Source: an uncultured Vicinamibacterales bacterium | GTDB lineage: Bacteria; Acidobacteriota; Vicinamibacteria; Vicinamibacterales; UBA8438 | Assembly (NCBI GenBank): GCA_958295905.1 | Contig: OY282382.1 | Span: forward strand, 5,748,367-5,812,366 | Reading direction: 5' to 3' | DNA: 64,000 nucleotides | Shown here: piece after piece, positions 25,973-34,550 of the stretch | Layout of the letters: the number at the start of each line of letters is the position of its first letter | How positions within the stretch are numbered: position 1 is the first letter of the stretch | Notes under the pieces: model-generated | Databases searched by the model: none | What the model saw: only the letters and a program-made list of their open reading frames with translations | What the model was told of the DNA's origin: nothing | Program-made: the position numbers and the translations under genes

Positions 25973-26610
25973 AGATCCACGCCGTCTTCCCGCGCGTCGC
26001 AGCATTCGCGCCACACCTGCACGGCGCGCAGGATGCGCGGCTTCCCCATCCGCTGCGCGTAGGCCTGCAAACGACGTCGATCGACCATCCCGGTCTGCTG
26101 AAACCGCATCTCGATCATCCGCGGGCGGTCCCATTCGCCGCTGCCGAGGTGAAAAAGATCAAGCAGGGCCTTCTCCGCCGTGGCGATCACCGCCTCGGCG
26201 CCGGCGATGGAAACGGTACGGTAGCCGAAGAAGAAGCTCCGCTTGATGGCGGTGTAGCGGAACGCGCCGAACGGATTGTCGAACCTCCGGGGCGTACGCG
26301 TGGTGACGCTGGTGTAGGCGGACACACCCTCCGGGATGAGGCCGAAGAACCCGAGCGCCCAGGGTCCGCTGATGTAGGAAGGCGAGTACAGCGCGTTGGC
26401 CAGGGTGGCCGGCGAGACCGGCGCCCGGCGATAGCGGTCGACGAACGTGTACAGGCCGCGGCGAAGCGGCACCAGCTTTCCGGCCCGGCTCCAGCGGTGA
26501 AACTGATTCACCACGCTCGGATGCGATTCCCCCGTCAACTGCACGACCGTGGCGAGATCGAAGAAGGGCATCGCGCCCAGAAGATCGACGGCCGTGTCGA
26601 GACGCATCAC
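25969..26610 (-). CDS. abiEi: AbiEi-type antitoxin (winged-helix transcriptional repressor)
   Basis: 213 aa starting MMRLDTAVDLLGAMPFFDLA, with an N-terminal winged helix (VVNQFHRWSRAGKLVPLRRG-LYTF) and the family's central region YSPSYISGPWALGFFGLIPE, TSVTTRTPRRFDNPFGAF and KALLDLFHL. AbiEi binds inverted repeats in its own promoter and neutralises AbiEii without direct binding. The gene overlaps abiEii by 4 nt. An AT-rich promoter sits directly upstream (26615-26644), the expected place for autoregulation. Confidence 0.88.
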   Translation of the reverse strand: MMRLDTAVDLLGAMPFFDLATVVQLTGESHPSVVNQFHRWSRAGKLVPLRRGLYTFVDRYRRAPVSPATLANALYSPSYISGPWALGFFGLIPEGVSAYTSVTTRTPRRFDNPFGAFRYTAIKRSFFFGYRTVSIAGAEAVIATAEKALLDLFHLGSGEWDRPRMIEMRFQQTGMVDRRRLQAYAQRMGKPRILRAVQVWRECCDAREDGVDL

Positions 26611-26614
26611 TCTC

Positions 26615-26644
26615 GATAATCTGCAATAACGCCTATTTTTGTCA
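26615..26644 (-). promoter_or_regulatory. Promoter of the abiE operon
   Basis: On the minus strand TTGACA (26644-26639), 18-bp spacer, GATTAT (26620-26615), in a conspicuously AT-rich patch. The abiEi start codon is only about 5 nt further, so the transcript would be nearly leaderless. Confidence 0.55.
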
Positions 26645-26723
26645 ATGATTCACCGCATGCGCATCACGATTCTTGTGGACGCCGCATCGTGACGACGGCG
26701 CCCGCCCAGTTCGTGTCGGCCGT

Positions 26724-27455
26724 TCAGCCGAGGGAAGCGTCGAGGATCCGCGCGGCGACGCGGCGGGCAAGACGCCGGGAACGCCGGGCCTGCTCCAGGG
26801 GGTCGCCCTGACGGCAGAGCGGGGCGAGATCGGCCCTGGTCAGCCCCGGGAGGACGGCGCTGGACAGGACCGGCCGGAAGCCTTCGGCGGCACCCGCATC
26901 GAGCGTCCAGATGCCGACGCCGTCCTTCCGGTGCCACGTCCACGCCTCCTTGACGCCCATCCGGAAGTAGGGCGCGAGCTTGTGCCGCGACCGGCGGCGG
27001 CGGTCGATCTCGACCACGAGGTCGGGCGGCGGCAGGCCCGTCCTCACGTCGACGTACCCGTCGATCTGTCGGACGGCCCGTTCCGCCCCGGGGTCGAGAT
27101 AGAAGCTGGCGTCGGCCTCGAAGGCGCCGTCGCCGCTGAGCAGGCGGAGGGCGCCGGCCGGTATCCAGGAGACCTCGCGGCCCTCGTCGGCGAGCGCGTC
27201 CGCGATGCGTGCGAACAACTGGGTAATCTGCGAGGCCGGGCGTTCATGGGCCAAGCCCGGCTCGGCTACGAACTCGGCGAGACCGACGTGCTCGTCGTAC
27301 CGGCAGCGGGGCGCGTCGTCGTGCCCGGTCAGCCGGTCGAAGAGGCGGCGCGGCATGGCCACCTCGATCCGCAGCGGGGCGTCGGGGCCGCCGGCGGCCG
27401 CCGGTTCGCGGACCGACGGGCGCACGAGGCCGGGCGCGCCAGCCAACGGCACCAT
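26724..27455 (-). CDS. Uma2-family endonuclease-like protein (paralogue)
   Basis: 243 aa with the intact signature PPPDLVVEIDR and K in RRSRHKLAPYFRMGVKEAW, plus FEADASFYLD upstream. It is the same length as and clearly homologous to the 24127-24858 protein; identity runs through both N-terminal and catalytic blocks. It is separated from abiEi by 113 bp. Having retained the PD aspartate, this copy is the better candidate for an active enzyme of the two. Start from ATG at 27455; no strong SD seen. Confidence 0.85.
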   Translation of the reverse strand: MVPLAGAPGLVRPSVREPAAAGGPDAPLRIEVAMPRRLFDRLTGHDDAPRCRYDEHVGLAEFVAEPGLAHERPASQITQLFARIADALADEGREVSWIPAGALRLLSGDGAFEADASFYLDPGAERAVRQIDGYVDVRTGLPPPDLVVEIDRRRRSRHKLAPYFRMGVKEAWTWHRKDGVGIWTLDAGAAEGFRPVLSSAVLPGLTRADLAPLCRQGDPLEQARRSRRLARRVAARILDASLG

Positions 27456-27676
27456 GTCCCCAGCCTACCACGGCACCGCCGGCTCCGCCCGACCGCCATC
27501 CGGGCGAGCCGCTGCCGGCGATTTTCCCGGGCAGCGGTCACGGCTTGGCGGGTCTTCGGCCTGGGCCGCTACGCGCGGGACGCGCCGGAAACGCCGGCCG
27601 CGGAGGCGCTACCGAGGACGCCCGACCGCCGGAGCCGGCTCGTCGCATCCCGCGCCTGGAACATCCCGCCCGGTCC

Positions 27677-27782
27677 CACGACACGGCCGAACCCGCCGGC
27701 CGCCAGCCGTGGCGCGCCGTCGCCCTCCACGGTGAGCCCCTGCGGGAAGCACGACCCGGCCGAACCGCCGACCGGCCGTGGC
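27677..27782. repeat. Paired about 35-bp direct repeat, period 73 bp
   Basis: 27677-27713 (CACGACACGGCCGAACCCGC...) and 27750-27782 (CACGACCCGGCCGAACCGCC...) are diverged copies with small indels. They occupy part of the 27456-27891 intergenic stretch, where nothing else is recognisable except the SD of the BCCT gene. Confidence 0.6.
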
Positions 27783-27891
27783 CGAACCGCCGCCGGAGCC
27801 GACCACCCGGCGGGTGCCCGGTCGTCGCCAGCCGGACCGCGGCGGCGTGCGGATACACTACACGGCAACGTCAGCTTCCAAAGGAGGCGTC

Positions 27892-29427
27892 ATTCCCAAC
27901 CAACTCGATCCGCGCGCGCCGGCTCCCCCGTCCGTCGATCGACCGGTGTTCGGCGTCGCCCTGGTCTGCCTTCTGGGGGTGAGCGTCCCGATCCTGATGG
28001 CACCGGGGCCGGCCGGCGCCGTCGTGTCCGCCACCTATCAGTGGATGGCCCGGGAGCTGGGCTTGATCTACCAGTGGACGACGCTGTTCACGCTGGCGTT
28101 CCTCGCGTGGCTGGCGCTCGGCCGCTACGGCACGCGCGTCCTCGGCCGCACGCCGGAGCCGGAGTACGGCAACGCGAGCTGGATGGCGATGCTGTTCTGC
28201 GCCGGCATCGGCGGCGGGCTGATGTACTGGAGCACCATCGAGTGGGCGTTCTACGTCGACCAGCCGCCGTTCGGCGTCGCGCCGGCCAGCGTGGCGGCGC
28301 GCGAGTGGGCCGCGACCTACGGCATCTTCCACTGGGGCCCCTCCGCGTGGGGCCTCTACGCGCTGCCGACCGTCGCCATCGCCTATCCCTACTACCGCTA
28401 CGACCTGCCGTGCCTGCGCCTGTCCGGCGCCCTCGTGGGCCTGTTCGGCCACGGCTTTCCCGACCGGCCGCTCGGGCGCGCCGTCGACTTCTTCTTCATC
28501 ATCGCCCTGATCGGCGGCGCCGGCACGTCGCTCGGCCTGGCCACGCCGATGCTCGGGGCGGTGGCGGCCCGGCTCTTCGGCATCGACCAGTCGCTCAGCC
28601 TGACCTGGATCATCACCGGCGCCTGCGTCGCCCTGTTCGGGGCCAGCGTGTACCAGGGTCTCGACCGCGGCATCAAGCGCCTGTCGAACGCCAACCTCGT
28701 CCTCGGCGTCATCTTCCTCGCCTGGGTCCTCGCGACCGGCCCGGCCCGGTTCGCGCTCGAGCTGGGCACCTCGTCGATCGGCCTGATGCTGCAGAACTTC
28801 GTCCGCATGAACACGTGGACCGAGCCGCTCGGCGACACCGGCTTCGTGGAGGACTGGACGATCTTCTACTGGGCGTGGTGGATCGCCTACGGTCCGTTCA
28901 TGGGGCTGTTCGTGACCCGCATCTCGCGCGGCCGCACCCTCCGCGCGCTCATCCTGGGCATGGCCGGCTTCGGCACCCTGGGCTGCGCCGCTTTCTACAT
29001 CGTCTGGGGCAACAGCGTCCTGTGGCTCGACCTCCACGGGGGGCTCGCGCTCCTCGACCTCGTCCGCGCCGGCGAGGCGGCCACCGCCATCGCCGCCGCC
29101 ATCGCCGCGCTCGCCGGCCAGCCGGGGCCGCTGCTGCTGTTCCTGATACTCGGTTTCGTGTTCGTGGCCACCACCTACGATTCCGCGTCCTACGCGATCG
29201 CCGCGGCGGCGACCCGCAACCTGCGCCCCGGCGCCCATCCGCACCGCGCCCACCGCCTGTTCTGGGCGGGGGCGCTCGCCTTCCTGCCCGTGGCCCTGAT
29301 CGTCATCGGCAGCCTGGAGGCGCTGCGGTCGGCGGTGCTCGTGACGTCGCTGCCCATCCTCGTCATCGGGGTCCTGGCGGTGGTGTCGCTGTTGCGTTCG
29401 CTGCGGGAGGGAGAAGAGACGCCATGA
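27892..29427 (+). CDS. BCCT-family osmolyte transporter
   Basis: About 511 aa with 12 predicted membrane segments. BCCT landmarks: GNASWMAMLFCAGIGGGLMY (segment 3-4, with the Trp-rich WSTIEW), TYGIFHWGPSAWGLYALP and the segment-8/9 block WTIFYWAWWIAYGPFMGLFV followed by TRISRGRT. BCCT carriers import betaine, choline, carnitine or DMSP with Na+ or H+. The start is odd: an excellent SD AAGGAGG (27881-27887) is followed after 4 nt by an in-frame ATT (27892), no ATG/GTG/TTG being suitably placed. The frame stays open upstream to 27778 if another start is used. The stop overlaps the next gene's ATG (ATGA). Confidence 0.88.
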   Translation: MPNQLDPRAPAPPSVDRPVFGVALVCLLGVSVPILMAPGPAGAVVSATYQWMARELGLIYQWTTLFTLAFLAWLALGRYGTRVLGRTPEPEYGNASWMAMLFCAGIGGGLMYWSTIEWAFYVDQPPFGVAPASVAAREWAATYGIFHWGPSAWGLYALPTVAIAYPYYRYDLPCLRLSGALVGLFGHGFPDRPLGRAVDFFFIIALIGGAGTSLGLATPMLGAVAARLFGIDQSLSLTWIITGACVALFGASVYQGLDRGIKRLSNANLVLGVIFLAWVLATGPARFALELGTSSIGLMLQNFVRMNTWTEPLGDTGFVEDWTIFYWAWWIAYGPFMGLFVTRISRGRTLRALILGMAGFGTLGCAAFYIVWGNSVLWLDLHGGLALLDLVRAGEAATAIAAAIAALAGQPGPLLLFLILGFVFVATTYDSASYAIAAAATRNLRPGAHPHRAHRLFWAGALAFLPVALIVIGSLEALRSAVLVTSLPILVIGVLAVVSLLRSLREGEETP

Positions 29428-30689
29428 CCGGCGCCGCGGGCCCCCGCCGGCTCGGCATCGGGTTCGTCGGCAGCGGGTTCATCACCCGCTTCCACATCCG
29501 GTCGATGGTCGGCGTGCGCGATGCGGACGTGCGCGGCTGCTGGAGCCCGAGCCGCGGGCATGCGGAGGAAGCGGCCGCGCTGGCCCGCGGGATCGAGGTC
29601 GGCGACGCCCGCGCGTTCCCCTCGATCGACGCGATGGTCGCCGATCCGGCGGTCGACGCGGTGTGGATATGCGGCCCGAACCACACCCGCATCGAGAACA
29701 TGGAAGCCATCGTGGCGGCGCTGCGCGCCGCGCCGGCCCTGCGCGGGGTGGCCTGCGAGAAGCCCCTGGCCCGCACCGTCGCCGAGGCGCAGCGGATGCG
29801 GGCGCTCGCGGCAGAGGCGGGGGTCCCCCACGGCTATCTCGAGAACCAGCTCTTCGCGCCGGCCGTCAGCCGCGGGCGCGAGCTGGTGTGGCGGCGGGGC
29901 GCGGCCCTGACCGGCCGGCCCTACCTGGCCCGTGCGGCCGAGGAGCACAACGGCCCCCACCGGCCGTGGTTCTGGCGGGGGGATCTGCAGGGCGGCGGGG
30001 TGCTGAACGACATGGCCTGCCACTCGGTCGAGGTGGTGCGGCATCTACTGACCGCGCCCGGCGCGCCGCGGGCGTCGATCCGGCCGCGGCGGGTGACCGG
30101 ACGCATCGCCGCGCTGAAGTGGACCCGGCCGGAGTACAGCGCCCGGCTGCGGCAGACCATGGGCACCGGCGTCGACTACCAGGCGCGCCCGGCCGAGGAC
30201 TTCGCGAGCGTGACCATCGAGTACACGGACGAAGACGGCGCGCCGCTCGTCGGCGAGGCCACCACGTCGTGGAGCTTCGTCGGGGCGGGGCTGCGGCTGA
30301 GCATGGAGCTGCTCGGCCCCGAGTACTCGCTGTCGGTCAACTCGCTCGACAGCGGCGTGAAGCTGTTCTTCAGCCGCGCGGTGCGGGGCGAAGCCGGCGA
30401 GGACCTCGTCGAGAAGCAGAACGCCGAGGTCGGCTGGATGCCGGTGGTCGTGGACGAAGCGGCCGAGTACGGCTACACCGCGGAGAACCGCCACATGGTC
30501 CGGGCGTTCCTGCGCGGGGACGCCCCGGCGGTGACGTTCGACGACGGCGTCGAGGTGGTCGAGCTGCTGATGACCGCGTACATGAGCGCCGAGCAGGGCC
30601 GCACCCTGCCGTTCCCGCCGGACGGGCTCGACGCCTTCGTGCCGGCGGTGGCGCGGGGCGCGTGGCAGGGCACGCCCGCCATCGCCTGA
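29424..30689 (+). CDS. Gfo/Idh/MocA-family NAD(P)-dependent oxidoreductase
   Basis: 421 aa; the ATG overlaps the BCCT stop by 4 nt, so the two are co-translated. Rossmann start LGIGFVGSGFITRFHI (G-x-G-x-x-T variant), WICGPNHTRIENMEAIV, and the family EKP motif as CEKPLARTVAEA. The catalytic-domain blocks GGGVLNDMACHSVEVVRHLL (H as in the usual D-x-G-x-H) and NRHMVRAFLRGDAP follow. Such enzymes oxidise or epimerise polyols and sugars. Coupling to an osmolyte carrier suggests the imported compound, or something derived from it, is the substrate, but this is inference. Its 3' end is partly duplicated downstream. Confidence 0.88.
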   Translation: MTGAAGPRRLGIGFVGSGFITRFHIRSMVGVRDADVRGCWSPSRGHAEEAAALARGIEVGDARAFPSIDAMVADPAVDAVWICGPNHTRIENMEAIVAALRAAPALRGVACEKPLARTVAEAQRMRALAAEAGVPHGYLENQLFAPAVSRGRELVWRRGAALTGRPYLARAAEEHNGPHRPWFWRGDLQGGGVLNDMACHSVEVVRHLLTAPGAPRASIRPRRVTGRIAALKWTRPEYSARLRQTMGTGVDYQARPAEDFASVTIEYTDEDGAPLVGEATTSWSFVGAGLRLSMELLGPEYSLSVNSLDSGVKLFFSRAVRGEAGEDLVEKQNAEVGWMPVVVDEAAEYGYTAENRHMVRAFLRGDAPAVTFDDGVEVVELLMTAYMSAEQGRTLPFPPDGLDAFVPAVARGAWQGTPAIA

Positions 30690-30882
30690 CCCTGCGACGA
30701 GGGCAGGGCCGCACCCCGCCGTTTCCCCCAGCCGGGCTCGACGCGGCGCAGGGCGCGTGGTAACGGAACGCCCCCCAACCGCTTGACCTTGAGACGAGGG
30801 CAGGGCCGCACCCCGCCGTTTCCCCCGGCCGGGCTCGACGCCTTCGCGCCGGCCGTGGCGCGCGGCGTGGAAGGGAACGCCC
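30594..30882 (+). repeat. Triplicated 3' end of the oxidoreductase gene
   Basis: The block beginning CAGGGCCGCACCC(T/C)GCCGTT and running through GGGCTCGACGC occurs inside the gene at 30594, again at 30704 and at 30801 (spacings 110 and 97 bp). Copies two and three also share the tail GGAACGCCCCC...CTTGACC. The third copy is interrupted by the ISKra4 element, its remainder resuming at 32759. Confidence 0.8.
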
Positions 30883-30993
30883 GGGTGCACGTCAGATTTG
30901 TTGGTTAGGGAATGTCGTTGGGGATGTAGAGCAAGGCGTGATCGACCGATGCTATCAGTATGGAGGCTGTTTTGAGCCTGGAGGAGCCCGATC

Positions 30994-31533
30994 ATGTCCG
31001 ATGCGCAGATTGCCGCCCTGGAGCGGCGCCACGCCCACCTTCGGAGTCAGTTGGCCGCGGTCGGCGAGATGCGTTCAGGGACGCTGACGGAGCGGTGCCG
31101 CCGCTGCGGCAAGGCATCCTGTGGTTGCGCCGACCGGGGGGCCTCGGGACGCGGCCCGGTCCTGTCGCTGACGCGCAAGCAGGACGGCAAGACGGTGACG
31201 CGGCTGATTCCGGCGGACGCGGGTGCGGAAGTCCAGGCGCAGAACGCGGAGTACCGGCGCTTCCGGGAGTTGTCGAAAGCGTTGATCGAGGTCAGCGATG
31301 CGCTGAGTGAAGCCCGGCTGGCGGCCGGGCGCCCGCGCCCCGCCGCTCCGCCGCCGCCCCCCGCCGCGGCGGAAAAAAAGGGGGCCCGGCGGAAGCGTTC
31401 GCGGCCGGGATCAACCTCAAGATTGCCACCGGGATCGCCGAACTCGTCGGACCGGGGGCGTCCGGGCAGGACTTCGAGGCCTTCGAACAAGCCGTCCGCC
31501 GCGGGGTGCTCGACGCCGCCGCGGGGGAGGTAG
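30994..31533 (+). CDS. IS orfA: DUF6788-like protein, N-terminal part of frameshift transposase
   Basis: 179 aa as read without shifting; ATG with GGAGG about 9 nt upstream. It has a zinc-knuckle-like CRRCGKASCGCAD (residues 35-47), then VLSLTRKQDGKTVTRLIP and a helical EYRRFRELSKALIEVSDAL, as in DUF6788 proteins that accompany ISKra4 elements. Residues after about 128 become Arg/Pro/Ser-rich nonsense, because the biologically relevant frame continues after a -1 shift at A-AAA-AAG (31374-31380). The true coding part is therefore 30994 to about 31380. Confidence 0.8.
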   Translation: MSDAQIAALERRHAHLRSQLAAVGEMRSGTLTERCRRCGKASCGCADRGASGRGPVLSLTRKQDGKTVTRLIPADAGAEVQAQNAEYRRFRELSKALIEVSDALSEARLAAGRPRPAAPPPPPAAAEKKGARRKRSRPGSTSRLPPGSPNSSDRGRPGRTSRPSNKPSAAGCSTPPRGR

Positions 31534-32729
31534 AGCACCAACTGAACGCGGACCGCACCGACTCCTGCGGCCCGACGGTGGTGTGCGCCTGCGGACAGAC
31601 GGCGCGCTACGCCGGCCGCCGCCCGAAGACGTTCGGCACCGTACTGGGGCCGGTGACGCTGGAACGCGCCTACTACTACTGCGCCGCCTGCCGCGCGGGC
31701 GTGTGCCCGCGGGACCAAGCGTTGGGCCTGCACGGCACCGCGCTGTCCCCCGCCCTCACGCGGATGGTGGGACTGGTGGCGGCGGATGGGAGCTTCGCCG
31801 ACGCGAGCGGGTTGTTGAGCGATTTGACCGGGATGCGCATCGGGGCCAAGCAGGTCGAGCGTACCGCCGAAGCGCTGGGATGCGCGGTCGCGGCCGACGA
31901 ACGCGGGGTGGTCGAACCCGCCCCCGCCGCGGCGCCGACGATGTACCTCGGGTTGGACGGCACCGGGGTGCCGGTGCGCAAGTCCGAGACGGCCGGGCGG
32001 CGCGGCAAGCAGCCCGACGGTTCGGCCAAGACCCGCGAGGTCAAGCTGGTCACGGTGTGGACGGCGGAAACGCGCGACGGGGACGGCCTGCCCGTCCGGG
32101 ACCGCGGTTCGGTCAGCTACAGCGCTGCGGTCGAGAGCGCGGCCGGCCGCGACGCCGACCCGCAGCCGTCCCCGTTCGCGCAACGGGCGTACCGCGAAGC
32201 GCGGCGGCGCGGCTTCGACACCGCGTCGCGTCGCGTCGTCATCGGCGACGGGGCCGAGTGGATCTGGAATCTGTCCGCCGAACAGTTCCCCGGCGCCATC
32301 GAAATCGTCGACCTCTACCACGCCAAGGGGCATCTGTGCGATGTGGCCAAGGCCGTCTACGGCGCCGGCACGGACCTCGCCGCCCGGTGGGGCAAGGACC
32401 GGCGGGACGAGTTGGACGCGGGGCGGATCGGGGCGGTCCTGACCGCCCTGCGCCCCCACCGCCAGACCTGCGATGAAGCCCGCAAGTGTATCGACTACCT
32501 GACCCGCAACCGCCACCGGATGCGCTATGCGGAGTTCCGCGCGTGGGGTCTTTGCGTGTCATCGGGCGTCGTCGAGGCGGGATGCAAACACGCCATCGGC
32601 GCCCGGCTCAAGCGGGCCGGCATGCACTGGACGGTGGCCGGCGCCAACGCCATCATCGCCCTGCGGTGCTGCAAGCTCAGCGGCCGCTTCGAGGATTTCT
32701 GGGAACGACGAGCCGCAAAGGCCGCTTGA
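31380..32729 (+). CDS. IS orfB: ISKra4-family DDE transposase
   Basis: From the frameshift site the frame reads GPAEAFAAGINLKIATGIAE and continues without a stop for 449 codons. Recognisable parts are CGQTARYAGRRPKTF..TVLG, YYYCAACRAG, MYLGLDGTGVPVRK (first catalytic Asp in LDGTG), VVIGDGAEWIWNL (second Asp), IVDLYHAKGHL and SSGVVEAGCKHAIGARLKRA (catalytic Glu in VEAG). It can also start independently at GTG 31506, giving 407 aa. The transposase mobilises the 1876-bp element. Confidence 0.92.
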   Translation, partial: GGPAEAFAAGINLKIATGIAELVGPGASGQDFEAFEQAVRRGVLDAAAGEVEHQLNADRTDSCGPTVVCACGQTARYAGRRPKTFGTVLGPVTLERAYYYCAACRAGVCPRDQALGLHGTALSPALTRMVGLVAADGSFADASGLLSDLTGMRIGAKQVERTAEALGCAVAADERGVVEPAPAAAPTMYLGLDGTGVPVRKSETAGRRGKQPDGSAKTREVKLVTVWTAETRDGDGLPVRDRGSVSYSAAVESAAGRDADPQPSPFAQRAYREARRRGFDTASRRVVIGDGAEWIWNLSAEQFPGAIEIVDLYHAKGHLCDVAKAVYGAGTDLAARWGKDRRDELDAGRIGAVLTALRPHRQTCDEARKCIDYLTRNRHRMRYAEFRAWGLCVSSGVVEAGCKHAIGARLKRAGMHWTVAGANAIIALRCCKLSGRFEDFWERRAAKAA

Positions 32730-32864
32730 GGGGCATCTCACAAATCTGACGTGCACCCGGAACGCCCCCACGGCTTGACCCTGAGAAACGCCTGTGCGAT
32801 GTTTGCTGCCGGAGAAACGTGAATCGAGGAGACCGCGCCGCCGCGGTCCTGAAGGAGGTTGCAG

Positions 32865-33857
32865 ATGAGTTTTCGACGGCTCCGTCCATTCGCCGTTCCC
32901 GTCCTGGCGTTCGTCGTCCCGGTCCTGGCCGCCGCCTCGGCCGCCGGACAGGCCCCCAAGACCCCGTGGGGCGATCCCGACATTCAAGGTATCTGGTCGT
33001 CCTCGGGCGCCACGCCGATGGAGCGCCCGGACCGGTACCAAGGCCGGGAGTTTCTGACCGATGAAGAGGTCGCGGAGATTCGCGGCGAGACCGACGCCCG
33101 CGACCAGCGGCTGCTGCAGGCGAATGCGCAACGCACCCAGGCCGGGGGCAACGTCGGCGCCTACAACAACTTCTGGATGGAGCGGGGGGCGCGCACGAAC
33201 CGGACGTCGATGATCGTGGACCCGCCGGACGGCCGCTATCCGGCCCTGACGCCGGCCGGAGAGGTCGCCCGCAACAGCCGGCCGCGCGGAGACGACACCT
33301 GGGGAGACCGTCACATCTGGGAGCGCTGCGTGACCCGCGGCGGCATGCCCAACGCCATGTTCCCGCGGTCCTACAACAACAACATGCAGGTGTTCCAGTC
33401 GCCGGGACAGGTCGTGATGCTCCTGGAGCAGGTGCACGAGCTGCGCGTCGTGCCGCTGGACGACCGCCCGTTCCCGCCGCAGCACGTGGGCCAGTGGAAC
33501 GGCATCTCGAGAGGACGCTTCGAGGGCGACACGCTGGTGGTCGAAACGAAGAACTTCGACTCCCGGGTGAGCGCGCTCCAGCCGTGGTCGGTCTTCAGCT
33601 CACACGACGGCTCGGGCGGGGGCCTGACCCTCGTCGAGCGCTTCACCCGCACCGGTCCCGACAGCCTCGAGTACGAGGTGGAGGTCTCCGACACCGAGAT
33701 GTACACGCGGCCATGGACGGTCTCCTACCCCTTCTGGCGGTCCAACGACCTGATGTACGAATACGCCTGCCACGAGGGCAACATCGGCATGGAGGGCATT
33801 CTCTCCGGCGGCCGCGCCGACGATGCCGCGGAAGCCGCCGCAGCCGCGAAGAAGTAG
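32865..33857 (+). CDS. Secreted 'TPWGDPDIQGIW' family protein, paralogue 2
   Basis: 330 aa, ATG preceded by GAAGGAGG (32851-32858). Signal peptide MSFRRLRPFAVPVLAFVVPV...AAG-QA, then KTPWGDPDIQGIWSS, FLTDEEVAE, SMIVDPPDGRYPALTPAGE, GDTLVVETKNFD, LVERFTRTGPDSLEYEVEV, TRPWTVSYPFWRS and YEYACHEGNIGMEGIL. Same architecture as the 1685-2671 protein. Exported, function unknown. It lies 98 bp downstream of the IS right end, so any promoter formerly supplied from the left is now separated from it by the IS. Confidence 0.78.
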   Translation: MSFRRLRPFAVPVLAFVVPVLAAASAAGQAPKTPWGDPDIQGIWSSSGATPMERPDRYQGREFLTDEEVAEIRGETDARDQRLLQANAQRTQAGGNVGAYNNFWMERGARTNRTSMIVDPPDGRYPALTPAGEVARNSRPRGDDTWGDRHIWERCVTRGGMPNAMFPRSYNNNMQVFQSPGQVVMLLEQVHELRVVPLDDRPFPPQHVGQWNGISRGRFEGDTLVVETKNFDSRVSALQPWSVFSSHDGSGGGLTLVERFTRTGPDSLEYEVEVSDTEMYTRPWTVSYPFWRSNDLMYEYACHEGNIGMEGILSGGRADDAAEAAAAAKK

Positions 33858-34126
33858 CGGGAAAGGACCGGGCGCGGGGAGAGACTCTGCGCCCGGAACA
33901 CCCTCGCGGGCGGCTCCGTACGCCGCCCCACCAGACCGACCGGGAGTCTGTGCCACTGCCGTGGCGCCGGCTCCCGGGTCAGTTGGCGTCAAAGCGGGCA
34001 CTGCGTCCCCGGTGGTGGACGCGCGCGTCCCACATCACGGAGACGCGCCGCGTCCCCGCTCCCGGTAGCTCTCCAACAGCGCCCTCCGGCCGCAGCTTAC
34101 CGTTGGGGGGAACGGCGAGTCGGGGG

Positions 34127-34235
34127 GGCGATGGACGCAGTATCGAACGTCGGCGGATCGACGTGGCGCGCCGCCCAGAGCGCCGGGGACGCGGGGGCGG
34201 CGATGGACGCAGTATCGAACGTCGGCGGATCGACG
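34127..34235. repeat. Paired 37-bp direct repeat, period 72-73 bp
   Basis: 34127-34163 and 34199-34235 are identical (start GGCGATGGACGCAGTATCGA, end GGATCGACG). Similarity continues with a 1-bp offset into TGGCGC(G/T)CC. Each copy holds CGAT/ATCG and GTCG/CGAC inverted words. The 33858-34126 part of this intergenic stretch shows nothing else. Confidence 0.85.
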
Positions 34236-34305
34236 GTGGCGCTCCACCGACGGACCGAGCCGCCTCCCAGATTCCGGCACCGTCAGGCCACCCCGGACCC
34301 GAACG

Positions 34306-34481
34306 CAGGTCATCGCACCCTGACGGCGCGTGACGACCCGCCCCCCGATTCGCAAGCAAGATCGTCACGGTCTTGCCGCCCGGCCGGCGCCACGCGAGAC
34401 CCACAATTCCGCGCGTCAGGAGCCGACAGGGCCTGCCGTCCTTCTCTGCCCACGGATTCAGCGGAGCGCGGGATGGTCCTG
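34306..34481 (+). repeat. Dispersed 172-bp repeat with TIRs, copy B (diverged)
   Basis: Starts CAGGTCATCGCACCC and ends GCGCGGGATGGTCCTG, matching the termini of copies A and D with several changes. The interior keeps GACCCGCCCCCCGATTCG, GGTCTTGCCG and GGCCGGCGCCACGCGAGACC. Confidence 0.6.
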
Positions 34482-34550
34482 GAGGGGAACCGCCGCGGCC
34501 CCCACGGCCGGGTCGAGCATAGTAGTATTGGCGGATCGAGAGGACAGGCA

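Larger units (their letters stand above)
30883..32758 (+). mobile_element. ISKra4-family insertion sequence, complete (1876 bp)
   Basis: Perfect 19-bp terminal inverted repeats GGGTGCACGTCAGATTTGT at 30883-30901 and, inverted, 32740-32758. A perfect 9-bp target duplication GGAACGCCC flanks them (30874-30882 and 32759-32767). It contains a DUF6788-type ORF and an ISKra4 transposase in the -1 frame, joined by a slippery heptamer. Intact ends, duplication and frames suggest recent insertion. Confidence 0.93.

Noticed and set aside
24127..27455. Composite transposon formed by the two Uma2 genes around AbiE
   Set aside because: Uma2 proteins are not transposases, and no terminal inverted repeats or target duplications border the block.
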